Assembly (NCBI GenBank): GCA_964504445.1
Contig: CAZDEO010000016.1
Span: 13,681 to 77,680 of the forward strand
Length of the DNA stretch: 64,000 bases
Reading direction: 5' to 3'
Origin: JACSRF01 sp964504445
GTDB taxonomy: Bacteria > Chloroflexota > Anaerolineae > Promineifilales > Promineifilaceae
Shown: in pieces, positions 16,745-25,900 of the stretch
Numbering within the stretch: the first letter of the stretch is position 1
How the letters are laid out: each line of letters begins with the position of its first letter
Notes under the pieces: generated by a model
The model's input: the letters and a program-made list of their open reading frames with translations, nothing else
Told to the model about the DNA's origin: nothing
Databases searched by the model: none
Program-made: the position numbers and the translations under genes

Positions 16745-18565
16745 ATGGAATTGCAACACACACAATCCCCAGCAGCAGGGTGGCCTCTGCTGCGGTTGGC
16801 CGTCATGATGCTGTTGGCGCTGCTTTTTTGCACGCTGCCAGCAGAGAAAAGCCAGGCGCAAGGGCAAACGCGGCTGGTTTTGGCATTTTACTACAGTTGG
16901 TTTTCGCCCGATTCTTTTGGTCCGGGGCGAACCCCTTACCAACCACTCCAACCCTATTTTTCTGCTGATGCGGCAACCATTCAGCGGCACGTCAACGAGG
17001 CCCGTTCAGCAGGCATTGATGGATTTGTGCAAAGCTGGTATGGCCCGCAGATAGAAAACAACCAGACGGAGCCTAACTTTCAGGCTCTGCTTAACATTGC
17101 CAACGCCAATGGATTTAAGGCGGCCGTTGATTTTGAGGTGGCCAGCCCCTTTTTCGCCAGTAATGATGACCGCATCAATGCCCTTCGCGCCTTGCTTAGC
17201 ACCCACGCCCAACACCCCGCCTACCTGCGCGTAGATGGCAAGCCGGTTATTTTCTTCTGGGCCAATTGGCTACTGAGTGTCGATGATTGGCGCTTTATTC
17301 GTGACGCCGTGGACCCTGACCGGAACAGTATTTGGATTGCGGAGGGTACCAACACCAACTACCTGAGCGTATTTGATGGGCTGCATTTGTACAATATTGC
17401 CTGGTCAAACAATCCCGCGGGCACGGCCGCTTCTTTTGCGGCCAATACGCGCGCGGCGGCTAATACCTATGGCGGGTACAAGTATTGGGTGGCTACGGCC
17501 ATGCCCGGCTGGGATGATACGCTATTGGGCCGCGGGGATGCGGCTTTTTACCGCGACCGGGCGGACGGCGCGTTTTATGAAAGCAGCTTCGGCGGTGCGG
17601 CGGCTAGTGCGCCGGATATGCTGATCATCACCTCTTTTAACGAATGGCCGGAGGGCAGCAACATTGAACCCAGCCTGGAGTTTGGGAATTTTTATTTGGA
17701 GTTAACGGCGCAGTTGAGCGCGGCATACAAGGCAGGCACCATTGCCGTGCCGCCACCGCCGCCAACCTCACCGCCTTTGCCCACCAATACGCCGGGACCT
17801 TCGCCGACGCCGACGATTACGCCGACCCCCAGTAGTACGCCGACGCCGACGCTGACGCCGACAGCGACTAGTACCCCCACGCCTGTCGCTTCGCCTACAC
17901 CGCAGGCCGACGGCCGTATCCTCTACACCGTCAGCGTGGGAGATACCTTGATTAATATTGCTGAACGGTTTGACACGCCGCTCAGCGATTTGTATGCCTT
18001 TAATCAACTTACAGCTAATTCGATTCTCAGCGTGGGGCAAACCCTTATTCTTGGTTATGCTTCATTTCCCGATGGCTCGACACTGTTGCCGGGCTTTCCG
18101 CAGGCGCGGGTGAAGCCTGACGGCCGTATCGTTCACGTCGTTGCCCAGGGCGATACGCTAATTTCCATTGCCGCTACATATGATCTAACGTTGGATGAGT
18201 TGTATGCTATTAGCGGGTTGGGCAGCAGCTCGCTGCTCATTGTTGGCCAGGAAGTGGTGGTGGGGGAACGGCCCCAGCCCCAAGAGGTTGGCGGCTCGAC
18301 GGATTTGCCGAATCAAACGCCCACGGCCGTTTCTGCCGCCAGCAGCCCCACAGCAACTTTCGTGTCTCCCACCCCAGCGCCATCCCTAACGCCTACCGAA
18401 CCGGCCACGGCAACGGCCGTGTCTCCCACAGCAACGGCCGTACCTCCTCCAGCCGCACCAGCAAACGGTGGCAACTTTGCCAGCCTAATGCCCCTGGCTT
18501 TGGGCATCATTGGGCTGGTCACCCTCACCGCTGCCATCTTCATCTACTTGGGTCAAAAAAGGTAG
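16745..18565 (+). CDS. secreted GH99-like protein with two LysM domains and C-terminal anchor
   Basis: 606 residues. Signal peptide at about 14-39. A GH99/GH71-like barrel follows (about 43-330: A-F-Y-Y-S-W-F, I-D-G-F-V-Q-S-W-Y-G, and S-F-N-E-W-P-E-G-S-N-I-E-P-S at 297-310). A Thr/Pro linker leads to two LysM repeats (about 392-440 and 458-505, each starting G-R-I followed by G-D-T-L-I), a second linker, and a C-terminal membrane segment (580-602) ending K-R. GH99 enzymes cut alpha-mannosidic bonds, but the substrate here is unknown. LysM modules and the anchor suggest it is held in the cell wall. Divergent from rpsF, convergent with radA. Confidence 0.8.
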   Translation: MELQHTQSPAAGWPLLRLAVMMLLALLFCTLPAEKSQAQGQTRLVLAFYYSWFSPDSFGPGRTPYQPLQPYFSADAATIQRHVNEARSAGIDGFVQSWYGPQIENNQTEPNFQALLNIANANGFKAAVDFEVASPFFASNDDRINALRALLSTHAQHPAYLRVDGKPVIFFWANWLLSVDDWRFIRDAVDPDRNSIWIAEGTNTNYLSVFDGLHLYNIAWSNNPAGTAASFAANTRAAANTYGGYKYWVATAMPGWDDTLLGRGDAAFYRDRADGAFYESSFGGAAASAPDMLIITSFNEWPEGSNIEPSLEFGNFYLELTAQLSAAYKAGTIAVPPPPPTSPPLPTNTPGPSPTPTITPTPSSTPTPTLTPTATSTPTPVASPTPQADGRILYTVSVGDTLINIAERFDTPLSDLYAFNQLTANSILSVGQTLILGYASFPDGSTLLPGFPQARVKPDGRIVHVVAQGDTLISIAATYDLTLDELYAISGLGSSSLLIVGQEVVVGERPQPQEVGGSTDLPNQTPTAVSAASSPTATFVSPTPAPSLTPTEPATATAVSPTATAVPPPAAPANGGNFASLMPLALGIIGLVTLTAAIFIYLGQKR

Positions 18566-18611
18566 CGGGCTGCAGGGAGCGCGTGAGTTGCCCTTTCTTC
18601 TTCTCCCGGCC

Positions 18612-19997
18612 CTAGCTTTTAGGAATTAGGGCATGCTGGATGGCTTCGTGCAGCGAACGACAGCCAATTACCTCTAGCCCTTTAGGAAAATCGCCGCTCT
18701 GCTGGCGCGTAGAACGGGGGATTATACAGCGTTTAAAGCCTAGCTTGGCGGCTTCTTTGAGGCGGGTGTCGAGTTGGCTCACGGCGCGCAGTTCGCCGCT
18801 TAGACCAACCTCTCCCACAAAGGCTATATCGGCATGGATGGGGCGATCTTTAATGCTGCTAGCCATGGCAACAGCAACGGCTAAATCAACGGCTGGCTCG
18901 TCCACCTGTAGGCCGCCCACCACATTGACAAACACGTCCTTATCGTGCATGGGTATGCTGACGCGCTTGGTAAGGACGGCCGTTAGCAGCAGTAATCGGT
19001 TGTAATCTACACCATTAGCCGTGCGGCGCGGATTAGAAAAGGTGGTGGCTGTTCCTAACGCCTGAATCTCCACCAACAACGGCCGTGTGCCCTCCACCGT
19101 CACCGCAATGGCCGACCCCGGTGCATTCACCTGCCGCTCCGCCAAAAACGCCTCCGATGGGTTGGGCACTTCCTTCATACCCATGGCCACCATCTCAAAC
19201 ACACCTACCTCACTGGTCGCTCCAAAGCGGTTCTTCACGCCGCGCAACAGCCGGTAGCGGTGGAACGGGTCGCCACCCAGATACAACACGGTATCAACAA
19301 TATGTTCCAACACCCGCGGGCCAGCAATGGCCCCCTCTTTTGTTACGTGCCCTACCAGAATGACGGCCACGCCACTGGTTTTAGCCAACTCTTGCAAGCG
19401 GCTGGCGCATTCTCTCACCTGGCTTACACTGCCCGCCGAGGAGTTCAAATCGTCCGTATAGGTAGTCTGAATGCTGTCTACAATAACCAGCGCCGGGGAA
19501 ACCTGCTGAATGTGGCTAAAAATCGCGTTTAGGTTGGTCTCGGTAACCAGAAACAGGTCATTAGCCTGCACTTGCATGCGATCGGCACGCATTTTTATCT
19601 GTTGGGCGCTTTCTTCACCGGAAACATACAGCGTGGGGCCATATTGGTTGGCAATCATAGCAGCCACGTCCAGCAGCAAAGTAGATTTGCCGATGCCAGG
19701 ATCACCGCCCACCAGCACCAAAGAGCCGGGCACAATGCCACCGCCCAACACGCGGGAGAATTCACCCAGGGGCAACACCATACGCGCAAAGCCATCAGGG
19801 GTGACGTCAGCCAGGCGCTGGGGGGTGCTGGCTGTGCGCCCAGGAATGCGCGGAGATTTGTGGGGAACGGCCGTTTCCGCCACCATTACCTCTTCCTGCA
19901 TAGTGCCAAACTCGCCACACTTGGGGCAACGCCCCATGTAGGACGGCGTAACTCGCCCACAATTTTGACAAACGAACTGCACCTTCTGCCTTGCCAT
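18612..19997 (-). CDS. radA: DNA repair protein RadA
   Basis: 461 residues. N-terminal zinc finger with Cys10, Cys13, Cys24 and Cys27, RecA-like ATPase with G-G-D-P-G-I-G-K-S-T near residue 92, the diagnostic K-N-R-F-G motif near 258, and a C-terminal Lon-like domain (D-L-A-V-A-V-A-M-A-S-S, G-E-V-G-L-S-G-E-L-R). RadA drives branch migration in recombination repair. GGGAGG lies in front of the ATG. Single gene, divergent from the surface-polysaccharide locus. Confidence 0.96.
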   Translation of the reverse strand: MARQKVQFVCQNCGRVTPSYMGRCPKCGEFGTMQEEVMVAETAVPHKSPRIPGRTASTPQRLADVTPDGFARMVLPLGEFSRVLGGGIVPGSLVLVGGDPGIGKSTLLLDVAAMIANQYGPTLYVSGEESAQQIKMRADRMQVQANDLFLVTETNLNAIFSHIQQVSPALVIVDSIQTTYTDDLNSSAGSVSQVRECASRLQELAKTSGVAVILVGHVTKEGAIAGPRVLEHIVDTVLYLGGDPFHRYRLLRGVKNRFGATSEVGVFEMVAMGMKEVPNPSEAFLAERQVNAPGSAIAVTVEGTRPLLVEIQALGTATTFSNPRRTANGVDYNRLLLLTAVLTKRVSIPMHDKDVFVNVVGGLQVDEPAVDLAVAVAMASSIKDRPIHADIAFVGEVGLSGELRAVSQLDTRLKEAAKLGFKRCIIPRSTRQQSGDFPKGLEVIGCRSLHEAIQHALIPKS

Positions 19998-20123
19998 AAA
20001 GCCTCCCGAACCAGGAAAAGGGCCACCAGACTAAAAAACCCATGAGAAAGCAGGCCTAATTTCCCATCTTTATATGCTTTGTAACAAACTCACATCACAA
20101 TTAGCGTGACCAAAGAACTAATT

Positions 20124-20150
20124 TTGAGCAATTCTAGCATATGTTATACT
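20124..20150 (+). promoter_or_regulatory. promoter of the cell-surface locus
   Basis: TTGAGC (20124-20129) and TATACT (20145-20150), spacing 15. The predicted start falls at about 20157, exactly on the GTG codon, suggesting a leaderless mRNA. Confidence 0.5.
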
Positions 20151-20156
20151 CCCTGA

Positions 20157-20432
20157 GTGGTTAACTGGTCTTCGATATTCATTAATAGCTTTTGGATACT
20201 GGGGCTAGCCCTCCTTCTCGCCGCATTCAGCTACCATCAATGGCAAGCATCTCAAGCTAAGCAACCACTTAGAGTACAACTCAATCAAGCTTCATTTTTA
20301 CGATCATTCTGGTTGGGGTTAGCGATGGTTAGCATAGGGTTAGCAGGAACAAGCAAGACTCCTTGGGAAGCAATCATTTGGATTGGCTTTACCCTATTGA
20401 ATCTCGTCAACCTCATTAAAGTTGGCAAATAA
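20157..20432 (+). CDS. small two-helix membrane protein of unknown function
   Basis: 91 residues from GTG. Two hydrophobic segments (about 7-27 and 48-86, the second interrupted by T-S-K-T-P-W) flank a polar stretch. No family is recognised. No ribosome site is visible, and the -10 box ends seven bases before the start, so translation may be leaderless. It is 31 bases ahead of the tyrosine autokinase and probably opens that operon. Confidence 0.55.
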   Translation: MVNWSSIFINSFWILGLALLLAAFSYHQWQASQAKQPLRVQLNQASFLRSFWLGLAMVSIGLAGTSKTPWEAIIWIGFTLLNLVNLIKVGK

Positions 20433-20463
20433 CTGAAATGCCTGGCAGGAGCAGTAAATTTTT

Positions 20464-22116
20464 ATGGAAATCAAGGGATATATAGCACTTATCTGGCGGT
20501 GGGTCTGGCTCATCATTTTAGGCGTTGTCGTTGCTGGTGGTTCTGCGTACTTTATTAGCAAAAACGCCACACCTTATTACCGTGCGGAAGCTCGCTATCT
20601 CATTGACGAAGCGCCGGGTGCAGGTAGCAGTAATGAGTACAGTCAAATTTTGACGGCACAACGCTTGGCCCAAACTTATGTGCAAATCATCACCACCAAC
20701 CAGGTGTTAGAGGAAACTATTGCTCGGCTAGAATTACCCTTCACCATTAACCAACTTAAAAGCAAAATCACCGTCAGCGCCCCCCAAGAAACCCAAATTT
20801 TGGCAGTAAGCGTCGAAGACACAGATCCGCAGCGTGCTGCTGACATAGCGGACACTATCGGAGAGGTTTTTATTGCGCAAAATTTAGCCAGAGAAAGTCA
20901 GCGCTACGCGGAACCTATTGCCAACTGGGAATTGCGCATGCAGGAAATTGGGGATGAAATTGAAGAACTTGACCGTCAAATTGGGGCTCTTGGTAATGCA
21001 GAGTCACCAGAAGATTTGGCGCTGCTTTCGCGGTTAGAAACGCAGCGAAACGAAGCACGGATTCGTTATACCGATGCTTTTAACAAGCTCAATGACTTGC
21101 AAGTTTCGCAAATTCAGGAAAGCAACAATATTCAACCCATTGAACCGGCTGCGGTACCTGCCGGCCCTATTCGTCCGCGGGTTATGAATAACACACTATT
21201 GGCAGCTGCCGTGGGTGGCATGTTGGCTTTGGGTGTCATTTTTTTGGTCGAGTATCTTGACGATACGGTGAAAACACCCGAACAGGTTATGGAAGATACG
21301 GGGCTGTCTATTTTGGGTGCGGTGGCGTTTATTAAAGGGGAGAAACTTGAAGAACGGGTGGTTACACATACTCGCCCACGAGATCCTATTTCTGAAGCAT
21401 ATCGCGTGTTGCGCACGAATCTGAGTTTTTCGGCTATTGACAAAGAATTACAGGATGTTTTGGTTACGAGTTCATCTCCTGGAGAGGGTAAGTCAACTAC
21501 GGCAGCAAACCTGGCTACGGTGATGGCGCAAACTGGAAAGCGGGTAATTGTTGTGGATGCGGACCTGCGTCGGCCTGTACAACATAAGGTGTTTGCTTTG
21601 TCAAATAACCAGGGGCTGACAACGGCACTTTTAGACCAGAAAACGGCCGTTTCTAGCCACATTCAATCTACAAATATTCGTAACTTGCGCGTGATGACCA
21701 GTGGTCCTATCCCGCCTAACCCGGCTGAGCTGCTGAATTCGCAGCGCATGGCCCAGATATTGTCCGAACTACGTCAGGAAGCAGATGTCGTCATTTACGA
21801 CACGGCACCTACCCTGACAGTTGCCGACGCTTCTATCTTATCCTCTCAGGTTGATGGTTGCATTTTGGTCATTGAAGCCGGCAAAACGCGCCGCGATACC
21901 TTTATTCAAGCCACACAGCGCTTGTATAAAACAGGCACAAATATCTTTGGCGTTGTCATGAATCGTCTACGCCCTGGGCGCAGCGGTTATTATTACGATT
22001 ATTACTACTACTATTACCACGACTATGGATCCTACGAACAAGAAAATCGTGCCCGGAGAAAGGTTGGCAAATCTAACAAGGGCGTTGGCTGGCTGACTAG
22101 CTTGATCAAACGATAA
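20464..22116 (+). CDS. Wzz-type chain-length regulator fused to tyrosine autokinase (BY-kinase)
   Basis: 550 residues. The N-terminal Wzz part has membrane segments at about 13-33 and 238-262 with a coiled-coil region between (130-215). The C-terminal BY-kinase has Walker A S-S-P-G-E-G-K-S-T-T near 340, Walker A' V-I-V-V-D-A-D-L-R-R-P near 360 and Walker B V-V-I-Y-D-T-A-P near 437. The tail holds a tyrosine cluster, eleven Tyr within about 18 residues near 513-530, the expected autophosphorylation site. Such proteins control exopolysaccharide polymerisation and export. AGGAG lies before the ATG. Followed six bases later by the Fn3-like gene. Confidence 0.92.
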   Translation: MEIKGYIALIWRWVWLIILGVVVAGGSAYFISKNATPYYRAEARYLIDEAPGAGSSNEYSQILTAQRLAQTYVQIITTNQVLEETIARLELPFTINQLKSKITVSAPQETQILAVSVEDTDPQRAADIADTIGEVFIAQNLARESQRYAEPIANWELRMQEIGDEIEELDRQIGALGNAESPEDLALLSRLETQRNEARIRYTDAFNKLNDLQVSQIQESNNIQPIEPAAVPAGPIRPRVMNNTLLAAAVGGMLALGVIFLVEYLDDTVKTPEQVMEDTGLSILGAVAFIKGEKLEERVVTHTRPRDPISEAYRVLRTNLSFSAIDKELQDVLVTSSSPGEGKSTTAANLATVMAQTGKRVIVVDADLRRPVQHKVFALSNNQGLTTALLDQKTAVSSHIQSTNIRNLRVMTSGPIPPNPAELLNSQRMAQILSELRQEADVVIYDTAPTLTVADASILSSQVDGCILVIEAGKTRRDTFIQATQRLYKTGTNIFGVVMNRLRPGRSGYYYDYYYYYYHDYGSYEQENRARRKVGKSNKGVGWLTSLIKR

Positions 22117-22121
22117 TTCTT

Positions 22122-22598
22122 ATGGAACTGGCAGCAACTTCAGCACAGAAGCAATCTTCTAAGTGGCTAATTGCCTTGGGCACACTGTGGTTTGTTTTAG
22201 CAGCCGGGCTTTTGCTTTATCAACTCGTTAACCCAACGGTGGAAGTTCATTGGGAAACAGCGACAGAGTTAGAGACGGCTGGCTTCAATTTATATCGGGG
22301 CAATAGCAGGGATGATATTTCTTTGCTCATTAACCAGGACGGCATTATTGTTAGTCAGGGAGATGCAGTATCCGGAGCCACTTATTCATTTACCGATACC
22401 GCGATTGAAGCTGGACAGACTTACTACTATCTTATTGAAGAGATTGAGTATGATGGGAGCACGCAGCGGTACGAAGAAGATATTTTTACCTATCAGGTGC
22501 CTTATGTTAGCTGGCTAACGGCCGTGCTCGCTACGGTTAGTGTAATCATTGGCCTCGTGCTTTTAGTTACCGGGATGAAAGAGGAGCGTAATTTATGA
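22122..22598 (+). CDS. membrane protein with extracytoplasmic Fn3-like domain
   Basis: 158 residues: membrane segment about 15-36, then one beta-rich domain (about 40-126: V-H-W-E-T-A-T-E-L-E-T-A-G-F-N-L-Y-R-G), then a second membrane segment (130-152) with a charged tail. The domain is clearly related to that of the protein at 26414-27454 in the same locus (V-R-L-Q-W-G-T-D-T-E-L-D-L-A-G-F-Y-L-E-R-G). The stop overlaps the next start as ATGA, indicating translational coupling with the PqqD-like gene. Function unknown. Confidence 0.7.
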   Translation: MELAATSAQKQSSKWLIALGTLWFVLAAGLLLYQLVNPTVEVHWETATELETAGFNLYRGNSRDDISLLINQDGIIVSQGDAVSGATYSFTDTAIEAGQTYYYLIEEIEYDGSTQRYEEDIFTYQVPYVSWLTAVLATVSVIIGLVLLVTGMKEERNL

Positions 22599-22864
22599 AT
22601 GGCGAAAAAAGCCCCAAAATTGCGCCAGAAATCATCTGGCACACGATGGATGACAACGCGGTAGTGGTTACGCCGAAAGTTGGCAAAGTCCGCGTCTTTA
22701 ACGGGCCGGGCACCCTTATTTGGCATATGCTGGCCGCAGACAAGACCTTGACCGCCATTCATGAAAGTCTGGTGGACACCTATGAGGTAACACCGGCAGA
22801 AGCATATCATGACCTGGAAAGTTTTATTGCAGAACTGACTGAGCGCGGGTTATTAGTTTGGTAA
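22595..22864 (+). CDS. PqqD-like peptide-binding protein, orphan
   Basis: 89 residues covering a single PqqD/RRE-type winged-helix domain: a beta part (V-V-V-T-P-K-V-G-K-V-R-V-F-N-G-P-G-T-L-I-W) and a helical part (Y-E-V-T-P-A-E-A-Y-H-D-L-E-S-F-I-A-E-L). PqqD proteins hand precursor peptides to radical SAM or other modifying enzymes, but no such enzyme or precursor is seen here. PqqD-like genes are also known inside exopolysaccharide loci, where their role is unclear. Coupled to the preceding gene by a 4-base overlap and followed by a terminator. Confidence 0.75.
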   Translation: MNGEKSPKIAPEIIWHTMDDNAVVVTPKVGKVRVFNGPGTLIWHMLAADKTLTAIHESLVDTYEVTPAEAYHDLESFIAELTERGLLVW

Positions 22865-22888
22865 GCACCTCATCGAAAAATGGTGTAC

Positions 22889-22925
22889 ATCTCCCCTGAC
22901 GCTTAATTTTCAGGGGTGTTTTTTT
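22889..22925 (+). terminator. terminator after the PqqD-like gene
   Basis: CCCCTGA (22893-22899) pairs with TCAGGGG (22910-22916), followed by TGTTTTTTT. It separates the kinase-Fn3-PqqD operon from the first C25 peptidase. Confidence 0.8.
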
Positions 22926-22962
22926 ATTCGCTAAGCGTGCCTCTTAACTGGAGACAAAGTTT

Positions 22963-25900
22963 ATGATGAAAAAGGTTGCGTTGATTTCTTCTGTGCTGGT
23001 CTCTTTTCTATCATTGTTCACACTCATTCCATGGCTCAACATGATTGATGCGCCGGTAAATGCCGCAACGCCGCTTACGGCCGTAAGCTCTGCCCACACT
23101 GAAATCACCGCGACAACCGCCCAAGGCCTCACCTTTACGCTACTCACCCCCCCCGCCACCACCTCCGCTGCGGGGCGGCTAGACATTGCTGGGCTAGAGC
23201 AGCGTATTCAGGAAAGTGGGGCACCCGATTTACCCGTTTATGCCACTTACATCGCTTTGCCGCCCCAGGCTGAAGCTGTTGTCTCCGTAGTAGCCACACA
23301 AGTAACAGAAACAGCCACCCCCCCCTTGCGCCCGGTAGCCACTTTTGCAGTCTCCCTCCCGGCAGGCAGCCATGACTTCTTTGATACCCAAGCTGCGACG
23401 GCCGTTCGTGAGCAGCTCAACCAACCCCTTTACCAGCCCGATAGCACCCTCTACGCCCAAAACACCCCCTATCCCAACACCCTCTACACCCTCTCCAAGC
23501 CCATGTACTATCGCGATTTGCGCCTGGTCAAGTTAACCCTACATCCGGTGCGCTACAACCCGGTGGTCGGGTTGTTGTCCCAGGCCGGTCAGTTACAAGT
23601 GTCCGTTTCCTTTATCGGCGGAGATGTCAGCCAGGGGTATGCCGGAAACGGCCGTGACCACCGCGAGCTATCTCCCCCCATTCTCAACTACCATCAGGCC
23701 CAAAATTGGCGCCACCTGCCCCCCAACCTCCTAGAAACCACCGTCACCACCCTACCCGTAGGGCAGCAAACCTTCAAAATCACCATCAACCAAGACGGCA
23801 TCTACGAAATCACCGGCGCCAACTTACAAACATCCGGCATGAACATCGCCAGCGTCAACCCCAGCACGCTGCAAATGCTCCACCGCGGCGACCCCGTCGC
23901 CTTCCAACTTATCGACGATGGCGATAGCGTCCTCGATCCTACCGACAAGATCCGCTTCTACGGTTGGGCCTTCGACGGCCCCCGCGCCGAAAAGCAATAC
24001 CTGGGCGATCAAAACGTCTACTGGCTGTGGGCCAATGGCCACAGCACCCACGTCGTCACCGCCACCAACGAAGTCGGGCAAGACTACCCCCTCATCACCA
24101 CCTTCCCCGAAAGCATCACACGCGACAATCCCACCACCCCAGAACAAACCTACTACCATTACCACACCCAAACCAACCTCTGGGAACTTTTTCCCAACGA
24201 ACCCGATGCCTGGTACATGGATTGGATTGTAAAAAGCGGTTCTGCATTGATTACCCGCACCTACCCCATCACCTTGCCCCACCCTGCACCCACTGGCCCA
24301 AATGCCCAAGTATTGGTAGAAATAACCACCTTCAACAACCTGCTAAACTACGTAGGTCGCGTTACCTTAAACAATTTCCCTGAATTCTCCGGGCAAAAAA
24401 CATTACCCCGCTACTGGAACGACAACATCACCACCACCGTTCCCATCACCACCCTGCAGCATATGGTCAATCAGGTTCATTACGCATCCTTAACCAATGC
24501 AACCCTGCAAGAAATTGTATACATCAACAGAGCAACCGTTGACTACACCCGCCAGCTTGTGGCCCTTAATGACGAACTGCAATTCTCCATGCCCACCGCC
24601 GGCTCCCATGAATTTCACGTCACAGACTTCAATAGCAATCAAGCTATCGTCTGGGATATTAGCAACCGTCTGACCCCAGTAGCTCTGGAAATGAACGGCG
24701 CCATCAGTGGCACCGCGCCCTTCACCTACCAGATCGGCCGTACCCACGGAGAAAATGCCGCCTTCATCGCTACCACAGCCGCCAACTTGCGCCAGCCAAC
24801 ACAAATTACCGCCTACACTCCCCCCAGCCTCAACCCCGCGGGCGGTGGCGCCCAGTGGGTGGCCATTAGCCATGCAAACTTCCTTACAGCTGCCGAAGAG
24901 CTGGCCACCCACCGCGCCGATCCCACCTTCACCGCTCTCAGCACCCACGTCGTAGATATTGCCGACGTCATCAACCAATATGGCTATGGTCTGGCAATTC
25001 CCGAAGCCATTCACAATTACCTGGCATATGCTTACGGAAATTGGAGTATCCAACCCGAGTATGTTCTGCTTTTGGGCGATGCCACCTACAATCCCTTAAA
25101 CCTTAACTGCTTCATTCACACTCGAAGCTGCCGTCCAGGGTTTGACGCGCAAGAGCCAAATCTACTGCTTACAAACCTGATCTTCGAAGACCCATACCAG
25201 GGGTTGATTCCCAGCGACCACCCTTTTGTAACCATTTCTGGTGATGACCTGATACCCGACATAGCAATTGGACGCATCGCCGCCAGCACCCTAGAAGAAG
25301 CAGAAAATGTCATCTCAAAAATCATCCTATATGAACAAACCCAGATAGATCCCGCCGGATGGGAACAACATAGCGATATTGTCTTTGTTGCTGATAATGC
25401 TGACGATGGGGGCGACTTCTGCGCAGAAAACGAAATTGTAGCCAACAGCATACCCAGCAATTTCGATATGGAGCATCTATGTATTATTGATCCAGCAACA
25501 GATACCGAAAACATCCGAATCGCAATGAGAGAAGCCATCACAAATGGCATCTCCTTACTTAATTACCGGGGGCATGGCAGTCCCTGGACCTGGGCCGGAT
25601 CCCCCACATTGCTGGATGTTCGTAACGATAGTTACCTTGTTACTTGGGATAACGTTAACAAACCTGTTGTCATCTTGAGTGCCGACTGTCTGGATGGGTA
25701 CTTTACCTATGCCGGCATACCAGGGCTAGGTGAAACCATCCTAAAAATGGGCTTAAATCGGGGTACAGCCGCGCACTGGTCCAGCACCGGTTTGGGCACC
25801 ACATTTGAACACACTGCCCTGATGCTCAGCTTCTACGAAGGGTTGTTCGCGCAAGGGCACACAGCCATTGGCGACGCCATCAACTATGCCAAACTGCTTT

